A DNA stretch of 64,000 nt from Dendrocalamus latiflorus (taxonomy: Eukaryota; Streptophyta; Magnoliopsida; Poales; Poaceae): the NCBI GenBank assembly GCA_017311315.1, contig CM029638.1, positions 11,936,197-12,000,196 on the forward strand, given 5' to 3'. Of the stretch, positions 10,614-23,039 are shown in pieces. The notes beneath the pieces are model-generated. The model searched no databases, had not been told where the DNA came from, and was given only the letters and a program-made list of their open reading frames with translations. The position numbers were made by a program, and so were the translations under genes. Each line of letters begins with the position of its first letter. The stretch's first letter is position 1.

Positions 10614-11600
10614 TAGATTCTCTTAAGCTGTCTCCATGAGTTCATCTACCAACATTACAATAGCCACCAATCAGTTTCTCTCTAAAGGCTGACACACCAT
10701 TCCTCACAACACTTACCTATAATTTTTTATTAATTTTGGTCCCACATGTCAGCCCTCTACTCTAACTCTCCTCCTCCCTTCTCTCTCTTACTTTCCCCTC
10801 ATGTGACACTCTCCTCGCGCGCCTCCCCCATCCACGCAGTTGTCTCCCACGCCTATGCTCCGCCACCACAACGCCTCTTGCCGCCATCGTCGCCCTTCTT
10901 TGGCACCTCTCCCACCTCTCGCCGCACTCCTCCCGCTCCTCTCCCCACGTCGACGTCATCCTCCCACGCCTCCCCCATCCACCCTGTCGTCTCCCACCCC
11001 TCTGCTCGGCTACCACACCGCCTTCGCCGTCATCTCCGCCCTCCTCCGGTGCCTCTCCTACCTCCCACCGCACTCCTCCCATACCTATCCCCACGTTGAC
11101 GTTGTCCTCCCAGGCTCCCACGCCTATCTACCTCTGTCACGCTCCTCCTTCACTGCCCACCACACCAAGCTCGCCGCTGGTGAAACATCCAGATCTGACC
11201 CACCGACGATTGGATTCGGTCGAGGCCAGCTGGATCCAAACACCGGTGGCCTGGATCTAGCAGAATCAAGCAATTCTCTGGTCGCCATATTGTTCGTCGT
11301 TGCCGCCGTCACGCTCGTCGCCAAGCCAATCACTGCCGGTCCGTCGTGTGGTTGTGTCATCTTCACTGCATCTGAGGTTCACCACCATGTGGGTCCCACA
11401 AACTGCATGGGCAACGGACATCTCTGCTCCAATAGAGCGCCCCATCATCATGTCGCATGTTGGTTTGTGTGAGGCGGTCATCATCTCATGATGCGACAGC
11501 TTCTCTTTTCTTCCCTGTTGTCTCTCCTCCGACTCAGCTTTTTGATGATGTGACAAGCTAACCGATAGCTGACACAAGACTATTGGAGATGCCGTAATAG
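10614..11600. other. CT-rich segment, possible non-autonomous DNA element
   Basis: A CT-rich core (about 10760-11130) with reiterated 'ctcccacgcctcccccatcc'-like phrases is flanked by 'ctgtctccatgag' on the left and 'attggagatgcc' on the right, which are loosely complementary. Grass elements often carry GGCATCTCCAA-type ends, so this could be a transposon. The ends match poorly and no target duplication was found. The reading frames here are compositional. Confidence 0.25.
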
Positions 11601-12053
11601 AAACGATGTTTTCATCTAAAAAGCCTAGTTACATATGAAATTCTAGATAATCCTGTCTAAGGGTCATTTCATGGTTGTTGTGTTGCGTTGTGCTAAATTG
11701 TAGAATCTTAGCTAATTCCGGTAGAAGATTTTCTGTTATGGCTTTGAAAAGAGATTTCGGACAATTAATATATCTAATTATAGTAAATCAAAAGTTGGAT
11801 ATAAGCTACCACAATGTGAAACTAAGCTTAAATTGAATTTTGTGTAGTGTAATAGGCAACTGGGTCGTGAGTGTTGGACTGAGTTATATCTGGTTGAATT
11901 TGACTAGTTTAATTTTAGTTGGTTTTTTGTCATGCCCTTTTAAACTATGGTATATTTCATGATACAGATGTTAGTGATATGAATCACGGGTGCAAGTTCT
12001 TGAGCCTCCAAAGGAGGTTTGAAGCCCACTTTTTACAAGAGGTCGAAGCCTGC

Positions 12054-12315
12054 AGGTCTATTTGGTTTAATGTCACATTTTGCCAAACTTAAGTTAGGCA
12101 AGTTTAACTTTTTGTGACAGTTGTTTTGTTCATTGCCACAGTTTTAGTATGTCATAGTTTCTTAGCCTTATGGCTCACGTGTCATAGACTCACACTTTTG
12201 CCAAAGTTTGTCTAAGACGTAGCAATCAATTTGTTAGCCATAAAAAAATGTGGACTTGACACAATTTGCCACAAGTAGGTGTCACAATGCGAGGTAGCCA
12301 ACCAAACATGCCCTA
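12054..12315. mobile_element. MITE with 'tttggtt / aaccaaac' ends
   Basis: Starts near 'tctatttggtttaatgtcac' and ends near 'gccaaccaaacatgcc'; the outer bases are inverted complements. The inside repeats 'gccaca', 'gccaaac' and 'ggcaagttt' in both orientations. A related copy lies at 32369-32628. The target duplication could not be fixed. Confidence 0.45.
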
Positions 12316-12729
12316 CGTCCACCAACTCAGAAACCAAATCTACAGGGAGAAAAGAAACCCCACATGTATATCGACGTTCATATACGATCTTAGACCTTCA
12401 AAGTGCCTTAAGATTCATGCGAAAGGACAAAAAAATAAGTCGGTTTGAATTTTGAAAGTTCTATGACTAAGAACTAAATGAACCGCTACTAGATGTATAA
12501 AAGGGTCTAGTTGCATCCTTATTCAAAAATTTGCAAAAGATTGACACAGTGCGATTGCTAAAAATGGCAAATTTGGTTTGTGCACTCTTACCCAACCTAA
12601 CATCCCATCTGCTAAGCAACTCCAACAAGACGTGCCATCTAAAACTTTGGTGAAATTTATCTTTGTCCACCGCTCCTATGAAAGCATCTCGATATGTGCC
12701 CTTTTTATAGTTGTAGAGGGGGACCAAGA

Positions 12730-14250
12730 AAAAGAACGAAAGCTTCATTCGAAAGGTTAACGTTTGATTTAAATGTTCGAGGATTGGGCATCACATTACA
12801 TGGAGTGCCCACCATTGAATATCACGCCAATCAACCAATTGGACATGTTCTTTTCCTTCAAAACTGGTGGCTTTTGACTTTTGCTACAGTACCTAACTTT
12901 CAAACGGAGTATTTTCTCAAGACAGAGTCTACAAGTTAAACGACGTACACGTTAAAAACCCAACATCTGTACCATCCAAAATCGTAAGTATCTATCTCTC
13001 CGTAATCTATACCGTAAACAGCCAAAATTCAAAAATTTCAACCAAAAACCATAAGCCGCAGCCGTTGCCAAATAGGCCCAATGTCCCCTAGGCGCAATGC
13101 AAAGACTGCAACCCTGTTTGCCGTCTGGAGCCAAGAATTTTACAACAATTCTGCAGGAATTTCACAGGAATAATGAAAGATCGTTTGTTCTAAATGAGGC
13201 TTGTGTATGTCAACTGAACCTTTCCAATCCCATATTACACTAAGAGCTGGCAAAAAAAGTTTACTTAATGGGCTAGTTGGCTCAGTTCGAAATTCCTCCA
13301 ATTACACTCATTTTTTGTTCAAACTTGAAATAAATCTATTTCGAATGAAGTATGATTACTCTCAAACACGATTCGGCTCGACTTGTTATCTCAATAACAA
13401 AATTGCTTTAAACCCTAAACAAGTTGATACCAAATCAAAACAAGTCAATTTTGAACAAGCTCAAAACTCGACTTGGCTCGATAATAGCTCTTTATAAAGG
13501 ATTCGTAGATACATTCACTAATACAAATAATAGTGGACAATGGTCCAGGCAAATTGCCCTTAGCAGTCCAGCAAAAGCAATGCAAAGCTCCAATGGAATC
13601 AAAGTGGATGAGCCTTCAGAAAGGTACACATAACGGTATTGTAAGGGTTGTTATGTTAGCTCCCTTTCTTCACATAAAGATAGAAAGATCAAATAGGTAG
13701 GTGAACAATTTAGAATATTCCTAGGCAGTAGCATTGCCAGTGTTGTGTTTGGTCTTGGGCCTAACATGCATGGAAATATTTGAAGTGACACGCTGGCAAC
13801 GTGCTGAAAAAGGAGAACAGAACAAGCAAACAAATAAATAGTGAGCCACAAAGTTTAGTGCTAATCATGAAGCTAACAACCTACCGCTGCAGGGATCTCA
13901 GCAGCAGGATTGTCTCGGGAGGTGGTGCCGAGCTATTCTGGTTTAGTAGCATCTGTCGAACTTCTGTAGTGTGGTAAGTGATATATACCGTCTGTTACAG
14001 TTGTCGAGTTTAGAGAGGAAGCTAGATTTGTAAAAATAAGTGTCCGAAGTTATCTTTAAAAAATAATAACGATAATATTTGTGTGAATATTTCCGCTTGA
14101 GGCCTTGTTTTTTTATTTTTGACCGGGATTCGTGTGGATGGTCGGAATTTTAAATTAAAATCCTGTTCCATCTACGTAGATTTCGGTTGAGAATGCACAT
14201 TTCAAATAAGCACTTAAGATTCGAGTCGTGTAAAATTCGATAAACGCGTA
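12730..14250. other. Spacer upstream of the transporter gene, with one diverged repeat
   Basis: About 12890-13075 resembles in reverse the dispersed AT-rich family seen at 32980, 40495 and 62930 (words like 'ctctccgtaatc' and 'ccaaaaaccataagccgcag'). 13150-14250 shows nothing recognisable. Short ORFs here lack any family signature. Confidence 0.3.
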
Positions 14251-14600
14251 AAATTCGAGGACTTTTCAGCATTTGCTCCGACACGAAGGAGACCAAAGAA
14301 GGAAATCGCGAATAAATAAACGCCAGAGGTACGCGCCTTCCTTCCGGTTCTCTTCCACCACCTCCCCCTCCACCTCCGCGCTCACACCTCCCTTCCCTCC
14401 GCCCGAAACTGAGATCCCGGCGGTGGGGCTCCCCGCCCACCCCACCGGCAGCCCGATCCACGCGCGCGTGCTCGCGTGCCGGGAGCGGAGCCGAACCCGA
14501 CCGCGCCGAGCTGTACCCCGGGCCAGATTCGCAGCGCGCGCGGCGGTCAGGCGGCCGCTAGATCTGTGAGATCCCGCCCGCCGATCCCACCGCCCACGAG

Positions 14601-15017
14601 GTACAGTCGCGGACTCGAGTTCCTCAGATCTCTTGGTCGTCCGGCTTATCTCTGTGATTTTGTTGTTTTTTTGGGGGGTGGGGTTGATAGGGCGGTCTAG
14701 GTACTAGGACGCGCATGCTGCATTTGATCACGGATTGGCTGCGTGCGTGATTTCTAGGGGGGTTTTGTTTGATTCATTTGTGTTGGTGGTTTTTTTGGTG
14801 ATCTGACATGGATTACGTAGCTGCTGATGGGGGCTTAGATTGGGCTTTGGAGTTTGCTTTGGTTAATGCTCACGGTAATGATTTTTTTATTAAATTTCGT
14901 GCGATGCTATACATAAATTTGCGAAATGCTGTGAATTTATATGGTAAATACAGTCAGTACTAGTTGTTACTGGGTTTGCATTGAATAGTTTGCTTAGTTC
15001 AAGTGTTTTGGCTGCAG
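14601..15017 (+). other. Intron in the 5' UTR of the nucleotide-sugar transporter gene
   Basis: A GC-rich leader of roughly 14340-14600 ends in 'cccacgag|gtacag', and the next acceptor is 'ggctgcag|gtatgcg' at 15017. After it, 95 nt of leader precede the ATG at 15113. The intron is T-rich with typical plant composition. The transcription start is not visible; a weak AT-rich 'aataaataaa' at about 14309 could serve as a TATA region. Confidence 0.6.
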
Positions 15018-15112
15018 GTATGCGAAGGAATTCCCAGAGTCCACGGCTATAGAGTGATATATATCTTGCTGGTGCGGTTTGTGGCGCTGCTGGTCCTGGT
15101 TGGTTTGAGGAG

Positions 15113-18100
15113 ATGCAGAGGAACGGGGTTTTGGAATGCAGCGTCTGCCACTCCAAGGTAGTGGTCCCGAGCCCCAGGAGCGTGTCGAGGGCGTATGACA
15201 AGCACCGCAGCAAGATATCGTCCAAGTACCGTGCGCTCAACCTCTTTCTCGTGTCCGGGGACTGCATCTTGGTCGGCCTCCAGGTGGTTCACTCTCCATA
15301 ACGTTGTTTGACTTAATGTCCAAGTAATGGCCTGTTTGGATGGGACTGAATTCGACATAATTCACCTGCAAGAAATGTGGCGCAAGAATTAGTGTCAAAA
15401 TCCATCGTATTGCTTGTTTTGTTATAGTAGGATTAGGGTTCCATAGCTCCCTAAGAAACTTGGAGAATGGGTTAAAAGAAGATATGAACAGATCTTTCGT
15501 CTAGTACTTTTAGGTTTGGTTGTGCTCCTAATGTGCTGGGAAAGTTTTTCCAAACATGGCCTACATTTGCAGAATTCATGCTTTAGTGTTGTTGTCAGAG
15601 TCAACCATTGTTTCCCCTGAAAAAAAAATTGTTGTCATCAGATTTTGTCAACAAAGATTTATTATCAGATTCGGTAACCTTGTACCTAAAGTAAATAGTT
15701 CTTCAGCTACCTGCACATCTTTAATCATTCATGTAGCCAAATTGTAGCATGTATCTGCTCTCCGACCCATTCAAACTTTGCTAATTATTTACTGTGTTCT
15801 GCAGCCTATCCTAGTCTTTATGTCCAAGGTTGATGGGAAGTTTCAGTTCAGTCCTATCAGTGTTAACTTTTTGACGGAGGTTACAAAAGTTGTTTTTGCT
15901 ATCATAATGCTAATAATCCAGGTTAGTTCTTGCTGACTCATGCTTTCCTCAAGTGTTATTTTGTATTCAACTCTTGGGAGTGTGCACAATCCTTCTACAA
16001 AATAGCAATATTTTGCAATTGTGGTTTCTGGGAATAGCTAATCGAAAGTGTTGTAAAAAGTTTTTCATTTTCAGTAAACTTTACTTTGGACACCTTTTGT
16101 GGCTTTTATTGTATTTAAGTGACCCCCTAATGTTGTTGCTCTTTTATTTGACACTTGACAGTCTCGAAAACAAAAGGTTGGGGAGAAGCCACTTCTGTCA
16201 CTTTCAACCTTTGTACAGGTGATTTATCTTGTCAAAAGATAGCACAACATGTACTTTGTTGTTTATGCTCAACATGCACAGAAATTACATATATGAATTA
16301 TGTTGTTAAGCCACAAGTAGGATTTTTCTATTTGTATCGATTCCTTAGTAGAAGTGTTGCTCATCTATTTTGTTGTCTTTATGACCTAATGATTTCTTTT
16401 CAGTTTTCTTGTACCTTTTGATTTATGTATAGCTTTATGCATTATACTGCTCTATTACCACTTTTTTGGTCATGGGCTCATGGCAACTAATCATTTGGTT
16501 CTTCAATACTTTTCTTGTGTAGGCAGCCCGTAATAATGTACTCTTAGCTGTTCCTGCTCTCCTATATGCTATCAACAACTACCTAAAGTTTATCATGCAG
16601 GTAAAAGTTCATTTAACTAGCTGAAATCTCGTTCTTATGTGCTGTCTGCCTGTATTTTCTGCAGCAAATGTTTTTGGCATCCTAGACATTTAGGACACAT
16701 TTTACAGTATATTTTGATATAGTTCATTAAATTCTTTATATTAAATGTATGTATTTTTGGAAAAATATAACGCGGTAAACTTATGCTCGAGATTATCACC
16801 CTTAATTAGCTAAATCAGGTAGGATCAAATTTGCAATTACCAGTAAACCAACTGGTTAATACAGATTCAAAAGACATTCCCTTTTTGGAGTGTTTCTCAA
16901 TGGTTCTAACTGATTTATTATTGTCATTGCAACTAAACCAATCATTAGCTTTAGCTAATAATACTAAACATTGTTGCCAAGCCATTATAGTAGGAGTCCA
17001 CACCATGAATAAAATCAGATATTTTATTTCAAAAACCAGTTTTTTTAAGATTTTTTTTCTAGAGTTTGGACATGGAACCTTCCAATCTGACATATCTTAT
17101 TAGCTTTTGGTCTTGCCATACTATGTTATTTTAATTTAATCTATTATACTGCCCATGCAGCTATACTTCAACCCTGCAACTGTGAAGATGCTAAGCAACC
17201 TGAAGGTAATTGTTTATTGTACTGCCATGTTCACATGCTTTTGTCATGTGGTTTGTGTGAGGACGTGTGCATGCATGCGCAATCACTGGATCACATGTGT
17301 GCTTCCAGTGCTTGGCAAAATCAACACTACTAATATCATACTCTTTTCTATATGATCCAGGTACTTGTCATAGCTGTCCTTCTAAAATTCATAATGAGAA
17401 GGAAATTCTCTATAATTCAGGTGAGAATGGGGCTGGCATTGCTGTTTTTTTTTCTATATCTTCATAGAGGATAAATAATTAAATATTACCATCATGTGTT
17501 AAAGCTGTTTGTGCGGCTGTGCGCAGCTGAGAAGTTCTCTCAGTAGGTGTTTTTTATTTAAAATATTAATGTGTTTTATGGTGAATATATTAGATCTGTT
17601 TTCCATGTTTTACTGCTGCTAGAATTTTACACATCGTTAGGCAAATCACATTTTTTTGTCATGGTTTTGTTTTCCTCCCCCTTGCTGACTATATTGTTCA
17701 TGACCAATGTAGTACTAATAATAAACCAATAGATAGCAATGATGGTTGATATTTTCAGATGCAATCCTGAATTTATTAAAAATGGACTATAATTAACTGT
17801 GCAACTTCAATAAAATCAAATCACCGGAAGAACTAGAGCATGGGGGTATGTGTTCTGCAAATGCTGTCATTCTCTTTGAACAATGTTTAGCGATGATCTT
17901 GTTCTTTTCTGATGACTATCAGTGGGAAGCCCTTGCTCTGTTGCTTATTGGAATCAGTGTCAATCAACTACGCTCCATACCTATGGGCACCAATGCTTTT
18001 GGTCTTCCAATCACTACTATTGCATACGTATATACACTAATTTTTGTAAGTTTCTATTGAACTGATTGATCTTTATACTTATCTGTATTTTTTCTTGGCT

Positions 18101-20086
18101 TCAGATGCCTGAACAAATACTGGATCCAGAAGTTCATATAAATATATTCATGTAAAATTGTAGGTTACTGTCCCATCATTTGCCTCTGTCTACAATGAGT
18201 ATGCCTTGAAAAGCCAGTTCGACACAAGCATCTATCTTCAGGTGATTTTCACTAAAAGCTTGGCTTCAAGCTCTTTCAAATTATTGTAGTCCACATGCAT
18301 AATGTTGTTCTCTACATTAAAACAATACGTTGGTAAGATCTCATTTCTTGTATTGTGGTTTTTTTACGCTCACCGGTTCACATTGATATGCATTTCCTAA
18401 TGTTATTTTTTCCCTTTATTCACACTAATTATTTACACAAATTGCAGAATTTGTTTTTATATGGTTATGGTGCAATTTTCAACTTCCTTGGCATCCTAGG
18501 GACTGTCATATTTCAAGGTAAGCATCTTAGATGAAAACTTGGTTTTCCTAGTGAATTAAATAAGGCTGTTATGCATGGTGACTGTTGTGTTTGAAAGTCT
18601 ATATGGTGGTGGACAAGGGAAAATGGGATTCTATACTATATTTTATTCGTGGTTTTCCAGGTTTTGCCAACCACAGAGATAGTAACCAAGTTGGGTTATC
18701 TGTTGTGCCGTTGAGGTTAGGCAATAAGATGTCTGTTTAGAGCTTGATATATTGATCAATATGTCGTGCAGTGAACTATGATTTGAGCATCTCCAGGATC
18801 CTGCACAAATGTTGTAACTTAATAAGTCAGAAACTGATAGTCATGTGCTCTTGCATGTCTTGTTCCTACATGTTTGAAGCACCAATAAATCATTCCACGA
18901 ATGTCTTACTGTGTCTTATGTTTCTTTCTGACTACTATCCATTGCAGCATAACTTATATGATTATGATGTAACTTTGTCTCATCTGTTTGCAGGGCCAGA
19001 GAGTTTTGATATCCTTCGAGGGCATTCAAGGGCCACAATGTTTCTCATTTGTAACAATGCTGCGCAAGGCATTCTCTCTTCATTCTTCTTTAAGTATGCA
19101 GGTAAAGGATGATATACATATGACATATCTAACTCTCTTATGATCTTTGTTTCCTAAGTCCTTTGGCTCTGTCCCTTTTATATATTATATGCTTTTATAA
19201 TTTCTCATGTTTCAGAATGATTAATTGAAATCATACTGCAGACACAATTTTGAAGAAGTATTCATCAACCGTGGCCACAATTTTTACTGGTCTAGCATCT
19301 GCTGCATTTTTGGGACATACCTTGACCATTAACTTTCTCCTAGGCATCTCAATAGTGTTTATTTCAATGCACCAGGTGATTGTTGTTTTTATTCTTTAGC
19401 TGCTTGCGCAAAGTTGATGCTTCTTACAATTGAACTTTTGTAACTGATGTAAGTGCATTTCTGTTCAGTTTTTCTCTCCACTAGCCAAAGTCAAAGATGA
19501 CAAACCAGCTGGAACATTTGAGTTGGGAGATGCACAGAATCATATGTAAAAATTCTTTTTCTGTGTGTTTCTACTTTATAATAATGCCATATGAAGTGAA
19601 ATAGTGTCACAATGTTATGAAATATTCTACATTTGTGAATTTTGGGTGGGGTTCATATTTGGTTTATACCTCATTCCACACTAGCAATGACGAATGAGGA
19701 CATGGTGTTATTTTCATACTTTGCTTAATTGCTCTATTGGTTCTTTCGGCTAGCTAGGAGCCTAGGATGCTGCCAAATAAGTTTGGGATGTTACAGGAGC
19801 AAAGCCATAAAACTGATGTTAGCCTGAGTTGGTGATGTTCGCAAAGTATTTCTGAACATTAGTCTCATAAAACGACTTCTGTTTGGCAGGTCATCGGAGT
19901 CTTCTATTGTAAATATGACTGCTGGTGCAGCTGATGATGTAAGTGCCACATAGTTTGATACTTTGACTAAATAAAATGAAGAATAACAATTTTCTTTTCT
20001 AGTGGACTTATTTCCTAAGCTGACTATTGTTTCAGGGAAGCCATCTTAGCGCGGCTGATGAGAGAAAACCATTGTTGCCAACTTAA
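15113..20086 (+). CDS. Nucleotide-sugar transporter, CMP-sialic acid transporter-like (plant clade)
   Basis: A multi-pass Golgi/ER membrane antiporter of the NST/DMT superfamily. In plants the physiological substrate is uncertain, since plants lack clear sialic acid metabolism; related proteins have been linked to CMP-sialic acid, UDP-galactose or CMP-Kdo transport. Exons: 15113-15283, 15805-15921, 16162-16218, 16523-16600, 17161-17205, 17361-17420, 17923-18045, 18164-18241, 18448-18517, 18994-19101, 19242-19375, 19469-19545, 19890-19938, 20036-20086, giving 405 aa in frame. Family landmarks: N-terminal CSVCHSK cysteine pair, FQFSPISVNFLTEVTKVVFA, the NNYLKFIMQLYFNPATVKML region, QFDTSIYLQNLFLYGYG, and the C-terminal IFTGLASAAFLGHTLTINF. 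The cytosolic tail ends ERKPLLPT. All introns are GT-AG and no lesion was seen. Confidence 0.93.
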
Positions 20087-20099
20087 CATTATATTTGAG

Positions 20100-20542
20100 G
20101 TACGTCTCATACTTTTGACTTTCTTCATATGAAGCCGCCATTTTACTTTGTAAATCATGCAATTAACTGCAATTATAGTTCTAGGCCTTGAATAGAATAG
20201 TTTGGATTGTTCATAATTTCATATGTTGTCACAACAATTTAGTTGTTTGTCTGGATGAAACAACCGGGTTGCTGCGTCTGGAGTTCAGCCATTAGAATCG
20301 TTTACTTACATCCTAGCTATATGGCCATTATTAGGGTTCACTGAACCAAGTGAAACCTAAAGTGATCCTACAGGCTTACAGCAACTTAATAATCTATATT
20401 ACTTATTTGTCAACAAAACCAAACACTTAATATGCTCCGTTAATTGGTGCTATATCCATCATGTCAAACTATGTATTGTTAACTTCATAAGACATCTAAT
20501 TCTCAAGAGTGTTGATGTACTCGTTTTCTTTTGGTTCTGCAG
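20100..20542 (+). other. Intron in the 3' UTR of the transporter gene
   Basis: Fourteen bases after the TAA, a donor 'ttgag|gtacgt' appears, and a good acceptor 'ttctgcag|gtagg' follows at 20542. The exon after it carries 'agtaaaataaactc' near 20600 as a possible polyadenylation region. The stop lies under 50 nt from the junction, so the usual nonsense-mediated-decay distance rule would not be met. Confidence 0.5.
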
Positions 20543-20829
20543 GTAGGTATAGAAGAAATTCTTTTTGCTGTGAACAACAGATTTTATGTAGCATGATAGA
20601 GTAAAATAAACTCGTGTAAACTGTAAAAGCAAAAGAAATATCTATATGTTCGAAGCTTCATTTGAGGCCATCCTGTTCTTTTTTTACCCAACTTTCTTGG
20701 GGCAACATATGCGGGGTGGGACATGTGATCCCACAGAAACTCACTAATATGATACGATAATTCTCTCTTTTTCCTTTGGCAAAATTGATGCACTCAATAT
20801 TGTGTTAACGGGTATCTCCATTTGTGCTG

Positions 20830-21293
20830 ACCATTTGTACTATCACTAGTTATGTGTTCGTCCGTCGTACCGGAAAACTTTACATAAAACTGATTAGTGT
20901 CCATGGAAAATGTATGGAACAATCTAGAGAAAATTACCAAAGCCACAGTTGCTCATTTTTGTCACAAATTTGTAGAAGAGCAAAATCACATATCTCTACA
21001 ACAAATTTGACAATCTTTACGAGTCATATGATTAAATTCTTTCCAAAACATAAGCATGGATCCATGGATTTTTTTTCATCTTGTAATGTTAAGAGAACCA
21101 GACAACTCCAAAGTTTACACGTCTATTTTGGTGCTTAGGTAACACAACATTCATCCATGTAGTTTCAACAAGCAGACTTGATGAGAGAAATAATCGTGTG
21201 AAAGTCTAGAAGATGAGAAGTTGTCCAATAGGATCAACATGAAGGCAAGCATAAAATTTGTGAAGTAACAGAAATGACATGAAAACGTATAAA
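20830..21293. other. Spacer with no recognisable feature
   Basis: AT-rich sequence downstream of the transporter gene. I see no ORF with a family signature, no terminal repeats and no tandem array. Confidence 0.3.
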
Positions 21294-21576
21294 AATGTTT
21301 TTTTTCTGAGCACTTTAGCAGATATGGTTATATGTAATTTCTTTTGATATTATACTGTTGGTCAATGAAGAAAATATTCCGACATAAAATAGGGCATCCC
21401 CGTGTTCTTCTGATCTTTATCAGCACCATTGACTAAATGTTTTTTTCTGAGCACTTTAGCAGATATGGTTATAGGTAATTTCTTTTGATATTATACTGTT
21501 AGTCAATGAAGAAAATCTTCCGACATAAAATAGGGCATCCCCGTGTTCTTCTGATCTTTATCAGCACCATTGACTA
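21294..21576. repeat. Tandem duplication, two copies of an about 141-bp unit
   Basis: The unit from 'tttttctgagcactttagca' to 'atcagcaccattgacta' occurs at about 21294-21435 and again at about 21436-21576 with only a few differences, including one base in the T run. The second copy runs straight into the ATTCG-rich element at about 21574. Confidence 0.85.
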
Positions 21577-22006
21577 CGGGTGGAAAACGGTAATGGATAA
21601 TTCGTTTTATCCGATATTCATATCCGAGAAAACACAAATGTGGTAAGTAAAATCCGTATTCGAAAATATTCGTATTCATATTCGAGAATATTCGTGTTCG
21701 TATTTGAGAATATCCATATTTACATTCATATTCGATAATATTCGTGTCTGTATTCGTATTTGAGACTATTCGATTTGTATTTAATCCGTTTCTAGAACCC
21801 ATGAAAAAAACCATATGAATTTTGTGATTCTAGGTGGTTTAAAACCGGTAACCAGTCAAAAATCAATAAAACCACTAGGAATCCGTTTTATCCGATATTT
21901 GTATCCGAGAAAATTCGTATTCAAAAATATTCGTATTTGTATTCGTGAATATTCGTATCCGTATTTGAGAATATTCAAATTTATATTTATATTTTTACTA
22001 TTCTAA
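21574..22006 (-). mobile_element. ATTCG-rich hAT-like element, one end decayed
   Basis: Begins 'tacgggtggaaaacggtaat', the inverted counterpart of the right end of the intact element at 37198-37670. It continues with the same long run of 'tattcgtattcgaga' variants and the shared inner block around 'gtttctagaacccatgaaaa'. The other end should read like 'ccgtttccacccct' but is missing or changed beyond about 22006, and no 8-bp target duplication is seen. Confidence 0.65.
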
Positions 22007-22032
22007 AAGTTTGAGTTGGTGGTGGTCCGTCC

Positions 22033-22540
22033 TTTCTCTCCCACCCCTCCCGCCTCTTCTGGCAAAAAAAACCGTGCGTTGCCTCTTCCCGAACCCACTG
22101 ATTTCTCCGCCGCCTCCTCCCCTCCCCCTCCACCACCTCCTCTTCCCCCCCACCGAACTCGTGCGTCTCCTCCCCTCTGATTTCTCCAACGCCTCCTCCC
22201 CTCCCTCCTCCTCCGCCTCCTCCCCCGCTTCTCCACCGACGCCTCCTCCACTCCGCCGCCACCTCCTCCTCCCCCTACCCCTCCGCTCCGCCACCGCCTC
22301 CTCCCCCACCCTGCGCCGCCGCTGCCTCCTCCTCACCCCGCGCCGCTGCCTCCTCCCCTCCCTCCCACCCCGCGCCGCCGCCGCCTCCTCCTCCTCCCCA
22401 CCCCGCGCCGCCACCGCCTCCTCCCCTCCCTCCGCAGAGTCATGTCTCCTCCGCAGAAACCGTTCTGCCTCGCCTCCTCCCCACCCCGCACTGCCACCGC
22501 CTCGTCCTCCCCCGCTCCGCCGCCACCTCCTCCTTGAATG
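22033..22540. repeat. CCTCC/CCGCC low-complexity tract before the APC6 fragment
   Basis: Long run of 'cctcctccc', 'ccgccgcc' and 'ccctcc' phrases. Open frames in at least four frames reflect composition only. It may be an expanded 5' UTR of the captured APC6 exon, since grass 5' UTRs are often CT-rich. Confidence 0.55.
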
Positions 22541-22608
22541 TGGGATACGAAATTCGGTTTCCCTCCCGAGCCGCACCGAGCCCCAAGCGGAGGAGAGAAG
22601 GAGAAGGC

Positions 22609-22785
22609 ATGGCGGAGATGAGGGAGGAGGAGGTGGAGCGGCTGCATGGGGTAGTGCGGGACAGCGTCGGGAAGCACCTCTACGCGTCCGCCATCTTCCT
22701 CGCCGACAAGGTGACCGCGGCCACGGGCAACCCCGTCGACGTCTACATGCTGGCTAGGCGCTCTTCCTCGGCCGCCACTTCCGTG
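22609..22785 (+). pseudogene. Fragment of anaphase-promoting complex subunit 6 (CDC16), first exon
   Basis: The frame from 22618 reads MREEEVERLHGVVRD, then KHLYASAIFLADKV, then VYMLA, which is the N terminus of plant APC6, a TPR subunit of the APC/C ubiquitin ligase. At 22755/22756 one base is missing relative to the expected Ala-Gln codons: the following nucleotides would give QALFLGRHF one frame over, but as it stands the frame goes to RRSSSAATS and stops at 22800. Homology ends at about 22784. Nothing downstream resembles the TPR body (several hundred residues). A GC-rich leader precedes it. Best read as a captured or duplicated exon 1, not a working gene. Confidence 0.8.
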
Positions 22786-22912
22786 ACATTGGTGGTGTAG
22801 TTCTTTGAAGTGTTTCTTTTTTGTACACCTTGTAAATTGTGTTGATTAGCGAACATAGTTGAAATAACTGTCCGGAACTAGGAAATAAAGCTGCTTGTGC
22901 CAATTTTGATGC

Positions 22913-23024
22913 AGGCTGTCCTTTGGCTATAGTTATCCTGCTTACAAATGCTACAAAACTACAGAGCCGAACGAGCCGGAGATCGAACAACTCATTTTTT
23001 TGGTGTCGATATTGGTTGCTAGTA
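22913..23024 (+). pseudogene. HVA22/REEP-like exon fragment
   Basis: After an intron-like acceptor ('ttttgatgcag') the sequence encodes FGYSYPAYKCYKT and then NEPEIEQL, the signature of plant HVA22-like (REEP/DP1/Yop1) ER-shaping proteins. In an extended T run at about 22991-22997 the frame slips: the family's FWCQYW motif is only recovered, as FWCRYW, in another frame. No other HVA22 exons are visible. It sits 130 bp from the APC6 fragment on the same strand. Confidence 0.72.
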
Positions 23025-23039
23025 TCTGTAGTGCTTTGA

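Noticed and set aside
12730..12940. Short plus-strand ORF candidates upstream of the transporter
   Set aside because: No protein signature; they overlap MITE-like sequence.
22011..22757. 248-codon plus-strand ORF and overlapping minus-strand ORFs
   Set aside because: CT-rich tract open in many frames; only the short APC6 frame shows protein homology.
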